From Branchinecta lynchi (taxonomy: Eukaryota > Arthropoda > Branchiopoda > Anostraca > Branchinectidae), in contig JAKZAP010000014.1 in NCBI GenBank assembly GCA_023053575.1, forward strand, positions 12,302,938-12,366,937: DNA of 64,000 bases, in the 5' to 3' direction. Position 1 is the first letter of the stretch, and the number at the start of each line of letters is the position of its first letter. This document shows positions 23,221-34,508 of this stretch, piece by piece. The notes under the pieces were generated by a model. That model worked only from the letters and a program-made list of their open reading frames with translations. It was not told the origin of the DNA and ran no database searches. A program made the translations under genes and the position numbers.

Positions 23221-23995
23221 AGAGTTACTCAAAATATACAAGAGCTGGACTTGAGACCTGTCATGAACTTAACTCATGGGAAATCTGAGCCCAACTACCA
23301 ATGAACGGGAGGGGAGGGGGGGGGGGGTCGAGACCCATCAAAATGCATATTTACACCTTCTTTCCTCAAGTATAGCAGCTTAGAGTTTGATTCCAGTCAC
23401 GGGTCAAAAACTTTTTTCATGTGCAAGTTTGGGCCCACTTGCCCATGAACGGGGAGGGTGGGGTGGTTCAACTCTCCCCGGCCCCTATGATTCAAAAGCA
23501 CAAAGGGTTTTCATTGCCTTATCTCCACTTATTGTCAAATTAAAAACATTAAAAAATGGGCAATCTGGGCCCAATTGCCCCTGAACCAAGTGGAGGTGGG
23601 GTTTAGGACCCGCAACAAGTAAAAAGAGACCCCAATGCTCACAATCCTTCCAAGTTTCAACTTGATACCTGTTGATTCCTGGCAAGGGTAACGAACTTTA
23701 GTCCTGGGCCATCTGGACAGTTGCCAATGAACGGGGTGGTTGTTGGAGGTGTAACTTTAAAAACAACTTCCCAGCCCTAGGAGCTACCGTCCAAGAAATT
23801 TCATCGTCCTATGTCCAGTTCTGGTCAAGTTATGAACATTATTCACTGGGCAATCTGGGTCCATTTGCCCCTGAACCGGTTGGGTATGGGGGTTGGGACC
23901 CTCAAAAGGCACAACTAGACCCCAATACCCATAAGTGCATCAAGTTTAAACTTGATACTTGCACTCGTTCACGAGTTATGAACTCCACAAAATAT
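23221..23995 (+). repeat. Family C sub-repeat array
   Basis: Four to five diverged units alternate two block types: GGGCAATCTGGGCCCAATTG with CCCCTGAACC and a G-rich run, and GACCCCAATACCCATAA with CAAGTTTCAACTTGATACC followed by AGTTATGAACTC-like sequence. The last part is the same kind of phrase found in families A and B. The block runs without a visible gap into a family A right half at 23996, so the two may form one composite element. Confidence 0.7.
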
Positions 23996-24802
23996 GGTGA
24001 AAACCGAAAACCGAAAGCTGAAAGCTGCTATAGCGCTCGCAATAGTGGATTGTTCCAGGGAACACTCCACTAAAAACCAAACGGGTGACAAAATAGGATG
24101 TAAGTTGGACAGTGCCGAGTATGCGACCTTCATTTGGTATTCGGCGTCCGGACAGGATCTGGCAAAGGTGAGGGGGAGCGGGACTCGGATATTTGCAGAT
24201 AGGCTCTGTTCCGATTCCAGTCAAGCTTGATGAACGGGAAGAGGATAAGTAGGAGATGTCGCATCTGCAACTTAAGTTTCCGAGTCGTATGGAAGTCCCG
24301 GAAATTTTGTGGAACTCATAAGGGCCTCACAAGTAGATTGATTTGAATGAAACTTGGAAGGTATAGAAATCATATGACGTAGATGACATATTTTCAGGTT
24401 CGAACCCGGTCCGATCACGGTGGGGTTGGTGGGAGGGGGAAGATTTACCGGAATTTCCCCCAAAAATGCTTAGATTCGAGAGAAAGATAGGGGAAAAAGC
24501 TTCAGATAATCCAGTTAGGAGTCCGCACCAGATTCTGCCGCGGTATACTGGGAGTTGGAAGGGGGTACCGTAAATTTTGGGCACGCCTAGGGACATAGCG
24601 AGTAGACTTCTTGGGTTGAAACTTGGAAGGTAGGCGATGGCTTGGAGGTGACGTTGGAAATTTTCAGGCTTGACTGAAACTAGGTATCCTACTTCTAGGT
24701 TCGAACCGCATTTTTGGATGGTGTGGTCTTTTGTGAAGTTCTCTTCTACTTTCTTGTACCACCTACTCGTAACAAAGGCCATATGAGCTCGTAGCTCTTT
24801 TT
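23996..24802 (+). mobile_element. Family A right half fused to family C array
   Basis: From about 24100 the sequence aligns with family A copy 3 (GACAGTGCCGAGTATGCGAC, GGCGTCCGGACAGGATCTGG-like blocks). It ends in CTTTCTTGTACCACCTACTC and GGCCATATGAGCTCGTAGCT, the family A right terminus. The left hairpin is absent; the family C array takes the position of the normal left half. This is one of several apparent module swaps. Confidence 0.72.
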
Positions 24803-25089
24803 TTCTTTATTTACAAACCGCTCTTGACCTCTAAATAGAGACCTTGTCATAGTATTTGCGAACTGACCCGTACTGAGACCCAAACTATCCTCACCTGAAG
24901 ATGGGATAGAAACAGAATTTTGTAACCCATTCGTGAGCTATCGTGCTACATGGGACAGACGTAGGACGTCCTAGAATTTTCCTACCAGAAATCTTAAAAA
25001 GGACCAGTCTTGCCTATATTTATGCTATTTCCCTACACAGTAATCCCTACATCCTAATCGTTCCGTCCATTCTCTCTCCAATATTCCTG

Positions 25090-25382
25090 TGTCATTTTAC
25101 TAGCCTAGTGGCATCAAAACCAAAGGGGCCGAGCGAGGCGGACATGCAATCTTCGAGATTTCAGAGGAGTCACTGTTGGGATAGAACATATATCTACTTG
25201 GGAATGTGCTTTAACGGACCAAAGGATACCCCGCCATTGACATCTGGAGGTCCGGAAGACTGGAGGCCTTCACATTTCTCGCCTCGACATTCCCTATGTA
25301 ACGGGCCATGGAGCTTTGTAGGGGTCGAAATTTATTTTGTTCCTTTATTTTTTATTTTAATAAAACTGAACTGAACTGAACT
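25090..25382 (+). mobile_element. Probable LINE 3' UTR and tail
   Basis: AATAAA at 25359 is followed by a short CTGAA tandem to about 25381, a classic 3' end for CR1/L2-like LINEs. The 143-residue open frame ending just before it shows no reverse transcriptase motif, so this is most likely 3' UTR. The left border is uncertain. Confidence 0.45.
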
Positions 25383-27590
25383 CAGTCTAATCCTGTAAGT
25401 GAAGTCACGACTATTTTTTGCTTCGATGGAAACTTCTGAAAATGAGACTGTGTGACAACTTAACCTACCTGGTAATTTTTTTGTTTTGTTTTCAGAGCAG
25501 TCTTTCTATGTTTTATAGCATGTACTCGAGTTAGGACAGATTGATGAGAATAGTAGTAAAATGTACCACTATCTTTCCTGTAAGCCCGTCAGAAAATCCA
25601 ATGACGAATTGCCGCCAGATGCACTAGAGAAACAATAACAATCACACGTGAGATCTCGCTGTAAGTTATCTGAAGGGTGAACAAGCGATTAGGCTTTCGC
25701 TTCATACAGAGTCCCGTATACGTGGAGTCGGAAGCCAGGATTAAAAACCTGATGAAGTTTGACAGAACGGAGTTGGTGGATACAAATAGAGGCAAATGCA
25801 TTTTAACAGTTTTAAACATAGCTAGGCTCAAGAGGAATTGAAAATAGCCAAACAAACCTGGATAAACGTACACCAAGAAGTAACGTGTCATTGTTTACTT
25901 TATGCTGGTGCATCTAGCGGCCAAAAACAACTGATATGGAAAAATAACTAACTTCAAGTAAAGTGAAACATTTCTAAGTAGTTTGTCTTGCCTTTTTTAG
26001 GTCGAAAAATTTTTCAGAATCGCACGCCTCTTGCCCACTTTGTTGTAAATTTACGCGTAGTTTATGAAGAATCCCCTGACCTCTGGTGTTTACATATTAA
26101 ATCACTATTCTGCCAAGCGATGGCCTACTTATCTTCTATAACTGTAAGGTGTGAAATGTTGTCTAATTTTCACCAGTTTTCGAGCACATATGTTGAAGTA
26201 ATACCTGGTTCTGAATTATTCTGGTCCTCGTCCATCCTTCTATTTCTAAAATTTGTAAAAAAAATACAGTTTTAAAGCGAGAGCTTTGAAACTTTTTGAA
26301 GCTCGTATCCCTTCCGAACTTATGTTATGACGCTTATAAGCCCTTAGTAATGATGTCTTATTTCTTGTTACATACGACACTAGATGGCATACCTATGTGT
26401 GTGCGCTCATGTGATGACACAATGACTGAAAGGGCTAAGGCAGGTTTGTTACAATGTTGACAACACTCTACACCCTCTTCTAAATCGCCTGCTATTTTTG
26501 GCGGTCGAGATGCTCTGACTATTCCGCCCTCGTTATTACTGAGACCCCACCCCCACTTGGGGTCCTAGGAGAGGAGTGACGGAGCACACCTATTTTTTTT
26601 CAACCAGCAAACGACGTAGCCGACATATCCGTTTTGATACTCTATGCCTCTGATCCTTAGCGGGAGAGATTCCTAGGAGACCAACTTTAGAACCCTGCTA
26701 AATGTGAATAATAGGAGAGCCCTTTTTGAGCTGGGGTCTAACCGACAGTCTCGAAGAAAGGCTCGGTTTCTGTCAGTGATTTTGCTATTTCTAGGTCCAT
26801 TTTGGTGCCACTGCATTCACCTCCTTTCCATTTTACTGGTTCACTAATCCTGTCCGTCTGTCAACTTTCATAGGATCGTTAAAGGCGACGTCACACATAT
26901 TTTTTTGCCATGCAAATTGGTCCCTTCCCACTAGAACTTAGCCTAAAGCTTCTCTCTCTTTCTGCGAATTTCCAGTAGTTAAAAAAGAGACACGTTGGTG
27001 CGGCTTTCAATTTCATGGTAGTTTATCTCAGGTTCTTTTGACATTTTGCCAGTATTGCAGTCGCAAGTGACGTGAGAGGTATCTCTGAACTTATCTCAAA
27101 CTTTTGGCAAAGGTACAGACAGTTGCTTTCAAACTTTTCAAAATGGATCTTCTGAAGTCCGATTATTTGCAGAAAGTTTCAAAATGGATGATTTCACGCT
27201 GTCTGCTGTCATTGACTTTCTGCGCGCTTCTGTATGCATGGATTCATTTTCGATTCCCTATGTCATCCGGGAGCAACAAGGGGATTTCCGACATTCTGAG
27301 TGGTCTCAGAAGAATTAGCTTACGTTTTGCTGCATTGTTGGTATTGTACTTGACGTTGCAAAACTGGTACGTCAGCTGCTTCTTATAAAAGCTGTATTTC
27401 TGCCCTTCTTGGCAAAGCCGCTCAAGCTGGAAAATGAGCTTGTCGAAAAACAATTAAAGATTCTTCCTTAAACATCTGATTTTGTCAACATCTTCTCTGA
27501 ATTGGTTGGAGTTAAAGCTGGTGCTGTGATTTCATTCTGGACACGGCTGCTGTTTTTGCTGTTCGATTGCTTGTTCGTGATATAGCTCTA
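25383..27590. other. Long stretch without recognised gene
   Basis: AT-rich, with no clear element borders. A 94-residue hydrophobic frame at 27104-27388 (ISRCLLSLTFCALLYAWIHF and more) could be a membrane segment, but it lies beside repeat fragments (CTGCCCTTCTTGGCAAAG near 27400). It is not supported as a gene. Confidence 0.35.
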
Positions 27591-27597
27591 ATAGAAT

Positions 27598-28490
27598 AAA
27601 GCTGAGGTATCCGTTTTGCGCCGTCAAACATGATTCGCAGTCAGCTTGGGCTGATGGAATATCTGTCATCGCGGAACTTCAAATCGCCCATACATGCCGC
27701 CGACAAGTTTCCAGCTTTAAAGGCACAGAAAACTTGACTACGCAACTTTCGGCCATCAAACCGACCTGGGGGGCTTAGATAAAGATACAGGGACTTATTG
27801 TCGACAGGACCCCTCTTCTTTGTTATCTCGAACCCCGTCCTTAGTGTTCCAAACCGAGGCCAAGTAAACCTTGCCGGGGTCATTAACCTCGCTTCGACTG
27901 TCTCTCGCGTTCCGCCCCAACGGCGAGCCTTACAAAGTAGTGGCAGCGGTGGGATGAAGGACCCTTCTTACAGCTAGCTGGCAGACCCTTGCCCCTTATG
28001 CACTGTAATTATGCACTTATGCACTGTAAAAGTTCGACTTTTGCCGTGTTTCGGCCACAAGAGGTCGTGCTTTCGATTCCTGCTCCCGGCACACAAACCT
28101 TTTGCTTTTTTTTCTACTAACTTAAAAGTCGAATTCTCGGAAACTGCCAGAAACTGCAATGGTCGTAACGAGAATTTTTCTTACCCTCAATATCGACTCA
28201 GGGTACATTCTTGATATGTCAGCTAGCTCCCCGAGTCAAGTTTGAGTTAAGTTTTCTGTCCCTTTAACTCCAACCAGTTTTCAGAGAAGAAGTTCACAAA
28301 ATCAGATATTTGAGGAAGAATCTTTAATAGTTTTGTCCATAGTTTATTTTCCAGCTTGAGCCTTCGGCCCTTCTTGGGAAGGGTCCTTCCCAAGAAGGGC
28401 CGAAATTTATAGCTCTAAGAAAATGTAGCTAACGTATCTGTTTTGCACCATCAAATATAATTCGCAGTCACCTTGGGCTGAAGGAATATC
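27598..28490 (+). repeat. Fragments of the palindrome-bearing repeat
   Basis: GTATCCGTTTTGCGCC, then CAAACATGATTCGCAGTCAG and CTTGGGCTGATGGAATATCT, occur at 27607-27666 and again, slightly altered, at 28433-28490. The second copy is preceded by a 20-bp perfect hairpin at 28363-28404 (TTCGGCCCTTCTTGGGAAGG, two bases, complement). This hairpin shares the GGCCCTTCTTGG core with the 122-bp palindrome at 17872-18131. Further pieces are at about 46212-46240 and 60110-60138. Confidence 0.65.
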
Positions 28491-29570
28491 TATGTTGGTA
28501 TTACTTCCGCAGTTGTGGGCTGTCAGCTTGATGGATAAGTATCCATTCACCCCAAGGTTACTGCTATACCAGATTCAGATGTTAGCTTCGAACTGAAAAG
28601 GACTCTGGCCAAGGGCTAATTAATCGATTTAACACCACCAAACATGTCAGCTTGACGTCTTAACAGCTCATAGAACGTGACGTTTCCCGCTCGCTGTAGG
28701 CTGTACGAAGGCTTCATGAGAAGGATAAGCGGTGATTTAAGTTTTCCTTCTTATGGCACGAACAATGGCCTCCTTTCTTCATTTTTCCCGATTCCGTTTG
28801 ACGCCTGACCATTCAAGTAGTTGTCACGGCGATGACCTGCCGAAATGTGTTGCTGCTTATCAGGTTTCTGGCGACATTCTGCAGCCTGCTACTATAATGG
28901 CATTCTTAAATTACAACTCTTACTAGAAATGACCTTTCCACGAGAAAATGGCTGACATTTTGTGGGAGAGTGTATGGAACTGAATGGGTTGAGACAAGAG
29001 TTGTTTGGAGTGAGAACGTGTGGGAGTTAGTGGATTGTTCTGGTTTGGGTTAGCACATAGGGAAAATTGTATGTCCCTGTAGTTATAAGTATAGGCGCAG
29101 TGTTCATGTTTTCTATACATTTTTCTTTTTGTTGCTTTTGGTGCGATGTCCCTTGTTGTCTTTTATGCATAAATATCTATTTAAAAATCGCTTCCCGAAA
29201 ATACAATACTTTCGTCGTTTAATTAGCAATCTTGTTGGTGCTTGACAACTCAGTCCAAACTTTCCGCTTTACGAAGTGGAAGTTAGACGCAAAATATTTG
29301 AAAACTGTGCACGTTGTAGCTAAAACGTGTGAAAACTGAGAACACAAGACAGACCTGATAGCCTGCGAATTCTTCCAAAATGAGAAACAAAGTTTTGAAG
29401 CTTCTCATGCCCATATTTTTAAAGAATTATTGGCGGACTTGCGGATTGCCAAGCTATAATTCCATAACGGAACCTTGTTCTTAGTGACTATTAAGTGCCT
29501 GCTTCCGCACCTCATTGGAAGGTTGGAACTGAGAGATAAGATCTTAAATCACACATCGGAGTGGGTGCAG
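28491..29570. other. Stretch without recognised gene
   Basis: No protein-like open frame longer than about 65 residues and no element borders. Sequence composition is ordinary for the window. Confidence 0.4.
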
Positions 29571-29585
29571 TTTCTGTGCCGATAT

Positions 29586-29959
29586 TAGTTGCGTTTTTGC
29601 TGATACCATGGTATCTGTTACCACGATAACTGGATCTGCAATTAGTCGTTTTTGCAGGTATCGTGGTATCTGATACACGGTGCTCTGCAAAATGACTATT
29701 GCTGAAATTGCACTTTTCGAAGTCATCCTAAAGAAAAACAGATATCCAGTTACATCACTAAGTGCCAGACTTCTTTCTCATCAATCTGACAAAATTTGAT
29801 GATAGTGAGATGACTTTTCAGATACCACGACCGGTTACCACGGTCGGACCGTAGTATCTGAATATCTGATACCACGATAACGGGCCAGATACCACGATAA
29901 CTGCAAATCGACTTTAGACTGTGGTATCAGATACCACGGTATCTGCAAAAACACAACTA
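29586..29959. mobile_element. Inverted-repeat element built of GATACCACG motifs
   Basis: The left end TAGTTGCGTTTTTGC followed by GATACCATGGTATCTG is mirrored at the right by CAGATACCACGGTATCTGC and AAAAACACAACTA. Inside, GATACCACGATAAC or its complement recurs several times in both orientations. TA is present at both borders, so a 2-bp TA duplication is possible (mariner-like), but the termini do not match a Tc1/mariner consensus I know. No coding capacity. Confidence 0.6.
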
Positions 29960-31494
29960 TTGTAAAATATGTCTGCTTGGTTTCTCAAAGATTACAAATC
30001 CGTTCCGACTGTTTTCAGCTAGGTCGGCTCCAACAAAATAATAACGGTTTAAAACTGTTGCTTGTCTGCTTGCCTGCTAGAACGGAGCTTTCCACTCGAA
30101 AGCAGAACATGGTTTGATAAAACGAAAGCTTGGCTACATAACTTCAGATAGTCCTCTCTGACATAGGCTATACAGCTCCACTTTAGTTCGCACACTGTAG
30201 GCTGTGGCTCAATTACAAGCAAAAACCATCCTTTTCGGCCCCAGGCAAGAGTTCTACGGAGCTTTCCAAAATGTAATGTCATATTCATCAATCCGGCCTA
30301 AGGTCGGCACTTTCCGTAAAAAACGCACAGGTTAGACCCTTACCACTTTCTGAGAATAAGCGCGAATCGGGGAAATAGGAAAAAAAAAAACAAAAAAAAA
30401 ACCGACAAAACCAAAGTGTTGCTCTCGCTACACAATAATAACAGAAACATTTCCGGTATCGTGTTTTTGACCAATGAGCTCCTCGGAAGTAATAAGCAAG
30501 AGCATGATCTTCCTCGAAATGCACCAAACATGGCAAGTGCCGTTAAAGTGGATACAAATGACCGAACATTGCATAGTCGGGGCAAGGATGGATTGGGGAA
30601 GTGAGACGCGGATGTTCTATTAAACAATATTACAAATTCTTGATTCCCTCATCTTGTAACGAATCAAATGAATAAAATAAACTGGAAATCTACAAGAGAA
30701 AGAAGCCTTTGCAACCTTTAAGTAGGAATTGATTACAGCAGAAAGAATGACTTGCAAAAGAGAAAATTAGCCCTGGAGACCTCCCCCATTTCTTCCTGCT
30801 TTTACCAAGTACACTCGAGCCACTAAGGACTTGAATCATAACGAAAAGATGGTACGTAATCTAATCACTTATTTCCATTACTGTGCTAAGGGATACTAGG
30901 GAAATTGAATTGATGTCGAAGGATCAATCAGTAGCGCAGCAACGTGACAATTTTCTAAAATCATGAATATGGTAAAAGAGATTGCTCCGGACCCGTGCGT
31001 TTGGTGAAAACTGTAAATTTGTGACTACTTGAAAACGTTTCTCCGACCCTTTCTTGATGACTTCAATACAGTTTTGGGACAAAGTATGATTGTATCGAAA
31101 TGGGATTTAGAAATCTTTACAATTCATACTATAGAAGGGACACATGACGCATTAATTCAAAAACCGACCAAAAGGATGCGATACAGTATTTTGTCGTAAA
31201 AGTGTAAGCCTTCTATAACGAATTTTTCGGTTTAAGTTTGTTCAGAAACTGCCGTAAATCAGTCAAGAAAGGGTGGGATAAACATTTCAAGTATTTAATA
31301 GCTTAAAATATTTGTCAGATGCCCACTATAAAAGTTGAAAATCCTATCCCTCGCAATATTAAATACTTTTACTGTTCTTTTTTAGTCTGAGTCGGGTTCC
31401 TTGCAACCTTCTATAGAATGTATGAGAGTGAACTGATGGGGTGCTCATTTATGGCCTTCAGTGATAAAAAATATTTTTACCAAAATATACATTT
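29960..31494. other. Stretch without recognised gene
   Basis: It contains two poly-A runs near 30378-30400 and a 62-residue plus-strand frame at 30416-30604 (SGIVFLTNELLGSNKQEHD and more) with somewhat protein-like composition but no splice context. Nothing else recognised. Confidence 0.35.
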
Positions 31495-32165
31495 CGTGAT
31501 TCCCAAGGGCCCTTGATCGTATTGCCTCAACGGCTTGGCCTACAAATGGCTTTCCAACGCACTGAAAGCGCCAATCTCACCACAAAGTGGAAAACATATT
31601 TTTAAGGCACAATACATTTTTAAGATCCCCAAGGGCCCATGATCATCTGTACCCAAAGTATTTTGCTTACAAATTCAGTTCTAGCCCGCTTAAAGTCTGC
31701 ATCTTTGCCGCGAAGTGCAAGAAAAGAGCAGTCTCGAGCAGAAAAGACACTTTCATGACCCAACCCGATGAAAAATTTATCTCAAAATAGTACTATGAAG
31801 TAGTACGAAAAAGTAGCATGCACTACTAACGATGCTACTACATGCTTCTACTTCAAGGCTACCGTGTTACTGCAGACTACTATACGCTACTATTAGCAAG
31901 GCCAGATGCTACTATGGCAAGATAGGATGCTACTGGATACTACTACATAAGATTGGATCAGTCTGAGGCACATTAAATGATAGTATTCTTTACTATTACA
32001 TAGTATTACATGCCTCGTTTTCGTACTACTACCATACGACTACGCAGGCTACAAATTTTTCATCGGGAAGGGCTCATGATCATTTGCGTACCAGTGCTTT
32101 TGCTTTCAAAATTGATTCCTAGCCCCCTTGAAGTGCGCATTGTAACCGCAAACTGCATCGTTAAG
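31495..32165 (+). repeat. Family D sub-repeats, interrupted by a family E element
   Basis: About 125-bp units carry CCCAAGGGCCCATGATCATC, TTTGCTTACAAAT and GCCCGCTTAAAGTCTGCATC-like blocks. The unit broken at 31763 resumes at 32068 after the family E insertion. The same units occur at 35480-36010, 50340-50580 and 51570-51665, always next to family A parts. Confidence 0.72.
31764..32067 (+). mobile_element. Family E inverted-repeat element inside family D (304 bp)
   Basis: Ends are CCCGATGAAAAATTT and AAATTTTTCATCGGG. The flanks read CATGACCCAA on the left and AAGGGCTCATGATC on the right. The related uninterrupted sites in family D read CCCCAAGGGCCCATGATC, so removing the element and one AA restores the normal unit. 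This gives direct evidence of insertion and of a 2-bp AA target duplication. Confidence 0.87.
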
Positions 32166-32645
32166 TACCTTAACTTGCAATCACTGGAATTCCGGGACCC
32201 CCTCTCCCCCCCCACCACAATGTGCCGATCCAGGCCGTCTCCATCAAAAATGTATTTACAACTTGTCCTTATTCGTGTCACCAAGCTTCATCCGGATCCC
32301 TTCCCTTTCAGCCTGTTCCGAGATTTCCGGTCCCCCTCCAATCCCTCCCCACCCCGCAGAATGATCGAACCCGGTCCAGACACGAAATGGGACATCCGCG
32401 ACCTGAGCTATTCCCAACTGTCAATTTTCATTTGTGTCCAATGCCCCGTTCGGATCCGACCAACCGTTGAAATTTCGGTAGTCCGGATTCCAGTTCCCTC
32501 CACTCCCCCGAAGATGTCCGATAGGGGAAATGACTGCTTCCAGGTCAATCTGATCGGGTCCCTAATACACCTGCCAAATTTCGTCGCCTCAAGACCTCCG
32601 AGACCTCTTCCTCAAGACGGAACTCAAGACTGGTTGAAGGTATGA
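32166..32645 (-). mobile_element. Family A fragment, reverse orientation
   Basis: CACCAAGCTTCATCCGGATC, CCTGTTCCGAGATTTCCGG and C-rich runs are the complement of the family A sub-repeats. The 211-residue plus-strand open frame across this region (32010-32645) has the same proline/serine-rich make-up as other family A frames and is not supported as a gene. No terminal hairpin is present. Confidence 0.65.
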
Positions 32646-33055
32646 GGTTTGTAGGACAGAAAAAAACAAAAATAAAAAGTCTTAGGGGGGAAGAATAGTA
32701 CATACAATACGGGCTTATTTTCAAAAGTTAAGTGACGAAAATAGTCAAAAGTGGGTAAAAATATATTAAATTAACTTCACTGAAGGAAGGAGGAGTAGCC
32801 TCAAAAAGTAAGAAATGTGATTTTTTTTTCTTTATTTTAGGTAATATAATAATACGTTAAATTATGGCTACGGGTTTAAAAAAAAAAAAACAAAAAAAAA
32901 CCTCCCCCCCTTCCAGAACCAGTTCACACCCCCATGTCACGGAAATTAATAATGATACATAGATGGCACTCTAGTACTAAACGGGCGGGATCGCTGTTCC
33001 TATGGCCGGCTTCTACCAGACTATTACAGTAGTTTGCGAACTTCTGTTCACAAGC
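32646..33055. other. AT-rich spacer
   Basis: Poly-A/T runs near 32820 and 32878-32900. No recognised feature. Confidence 0.4.
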
Positions 33056-33129
33056 CTCTCGGTAGCTCAAATGGTTAGAGCGCGTGCTTTGTAAGCAGAC
33101 GGTCCTGGATTCAAATACCGGCCGAGGAG
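33056..33129 (+). tRNA. tRNA-Thr(TGT)-like unit, degenerate
   Basis: All arms have normal lengths. The acceptor half is CTCTCGG, the D arm is GCTC/GAGC around AAATGGTTA, the anticodon loop is TTTGTAA (anticodon TGT at 33090-33092), the variable loop has 5 nt, and the T loop is TTCAAAT. A T run (33132-33136) follows as a possible Pol III stop. Mismatches weaken it: the outer two anticodon-stem pairs, one T-stem pair and one acceptor pair do not form. It is probably a tRNA pseudogene or the head of a tRNA-derived SINE, not an active tRNA. A box A-like TAGCTCAAATGG is intact; box B is imperfect. Confidence 0.5.
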
Positions 33130-33495
33130 CATTTTTGTCTTTCACCTATCAAATGTTTCCATCTCAAGGGCGTCTTCCCCATTGAAAAAATTATATGTTT
33201 GGTTTTATTTGGTTTTCACCATGAGACCTCGTCTTGTGGGTCCTGGTTTGTCAACGTGGCTCCAACAAGCTATTCTGGTTTATTGGTCACGGTACAAGTC
33301 CATTTTAGTATAAAGTGCCATCTATTTATCGTTATCATCGCTCGTTCATCGAGTCACGGACGATAAGACATGAAAGAAACCGAGCATGTCCCATCATTTC
33401 AAGAGATATAAATCATCCCGCAAAGGACGATATTACAATTCAAATAGGCGATATTTCACAGAAAACTAGACGGGCGTCGGAAGGTCCAAAGTTAA

Positions 33496-33779
33496 GGTTG
33501 CTTTCCGCAAACTTATCATTTGTTAGCAATCGTTAACTTTACTTCGGGGCGGAGCTAACTACAGCTTTAACGATCGTTAACTTTAACCAGGTCTACAATT
33601 GTTAACTATTTTGTAAAGATGCTCACCGACCATCGTTACGAAATATTTAAGAATTGTTAAGCTCTGTAACGGAAATTGTAGGTGGGCGGGGCTTAAATTC
33701 CGAGATCAGAAACTTGGAACGCAAAAAGTTAACAACTGTTAACAATCTGTTAACGATCGCTAAGTTCCGGAAAGCAACC
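33496..33779. mobile_element. PIF/Harbinger-like MITE with TAA duplication
   Basis: The terminal repeats GGTTGCTTTCCG (33496-33507) and CGGAAAGCAACC (33768-33779) are exact complements. TAA flanks both sides (33493-33495 and 33780-33782), and 3-bp TWA duplications with GG-starting ends are typical of PIF/Harbinger. The interior repeats GTTAAC and CGATCGTTAAC motifs many times in both orientations. No transposase. Confidence 0.72.
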
Positions 33780-33782
33780 TAA

Positions 33783-33979
33783 TGGTCCATTTACACACTG
33801 CGTAAAATCCGAACGTATTTTACGTACTTTTTGAGCTTGAAAACATTTCTAGCAATACGGACGTATTTGAGAAATCTGTCCGTTTTGTATCTAAATACGT
33901 CTGTATTGCTAGAAATCTTTTCAACCTCAAAACGTGCGTGAAATACGCTCGGATTGTTAGGCAGTGTGTAAACCCACCA
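33783..33979. mobile_element. Second TAA-flanked palindromic MITE
   Basis: The left half (TGGTCCATTTACACACTGCG, TTTCTAGCAATACGGACGTA) is complementary to the right half (TACGTCTGTATTGCTAGAAA, GCAGTGTGTAAACCCACCA) across almost the full 197 bp. TAA flanks both ends (33780-33782 and 33980-33982). It touches the preceding MITE and shares one TAA with it. No coding capacity. Confidence 0.75.
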
Positions 33980-34311
33980 TAAGTGTCGTACAGACGGGGA
34001 TTTCAGAAGCCACCTAATTTCGAACGGCGCCCATTAATAATGATGCAGTTCAAACCCAGAGGATAAACTACAACAGGCAACACAGTCTGGCGGATCTAAG
34101 AAGCACTTAATCGCATAACCTGCATCAACACATCTTCTGGATGCCGCAGGAAAGTTTCAAACTAATTTAACCTCCTTGCGACTAGTTTCGTAGTTCACAG
34201 TAATTTGAAATGATCAAGGACGGTGGGCAGGAACTCCATCGAATCATTAATATTCCTTCTTCAGTGGTTTGCTCAGTGCCGATAAAGAAGTTAATTCAAA
34301 AGCCTTCTCGC

Positions 34312-34508
34312 CAGGCCCGTATCCAGGAATTTGTTTCGGGGGGGGGGGGGGGGTGCATTTTTTTTTTTTGGGGGGGGTGCCTGCGGGTTGGACAAAAAAG
34401 TACGAAAAAGACATAGATCAGAGGGAAAAGCCTATAAAAATGACTATTTTTGTATGTTTCGGGGGGGGGGGGTTCAATCCCCTATCCCCCCCCCTGGATA
34501 CGGCCTTG
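34312..34508. mobile_element. hAT-type MITE with G runs and perfect 8-bp duplication
   Basis: The ends are CAGGCCCGTATCCAGG and CCTGGATACGGCCTTG, complementary with two mismatches. The 8-mer CTTCTCGC flanks both sides exactly (34304-34311 and 34509-34516). CAG ends with an 8-bp duplication are the hAT signature. The interior is short, with runs of about 16 and 12 G on the left and middle and 10 C near the right. From general knowledge, elements of this look (a CCGTATCCAGG end with long G runs) are common in cnidarian and other invertebrate genomes. Non-autonomous. Confidence 0.88.

Noticed and set aside
27104..27388. 94-residue membrane protein
   Set aside because: Hydrophobic stretches are present, but there is no splice support and it neighbours repeat fragments; it could be chance in T-rich DNA.
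28018..28092. Second tRNA-like structure near GGTCGTGCTTTCGATTCCTG
   Set aside because: A box B-like TTCGATTCC is present, but no D arm or anticodon stem can be formed.
32010..32645. 211-residue frame, the longest in the window
   Set aside because: It crosses the border of a family E element, a family D unit and a reverse family A fragment, so it cannot be one ancestral gene.
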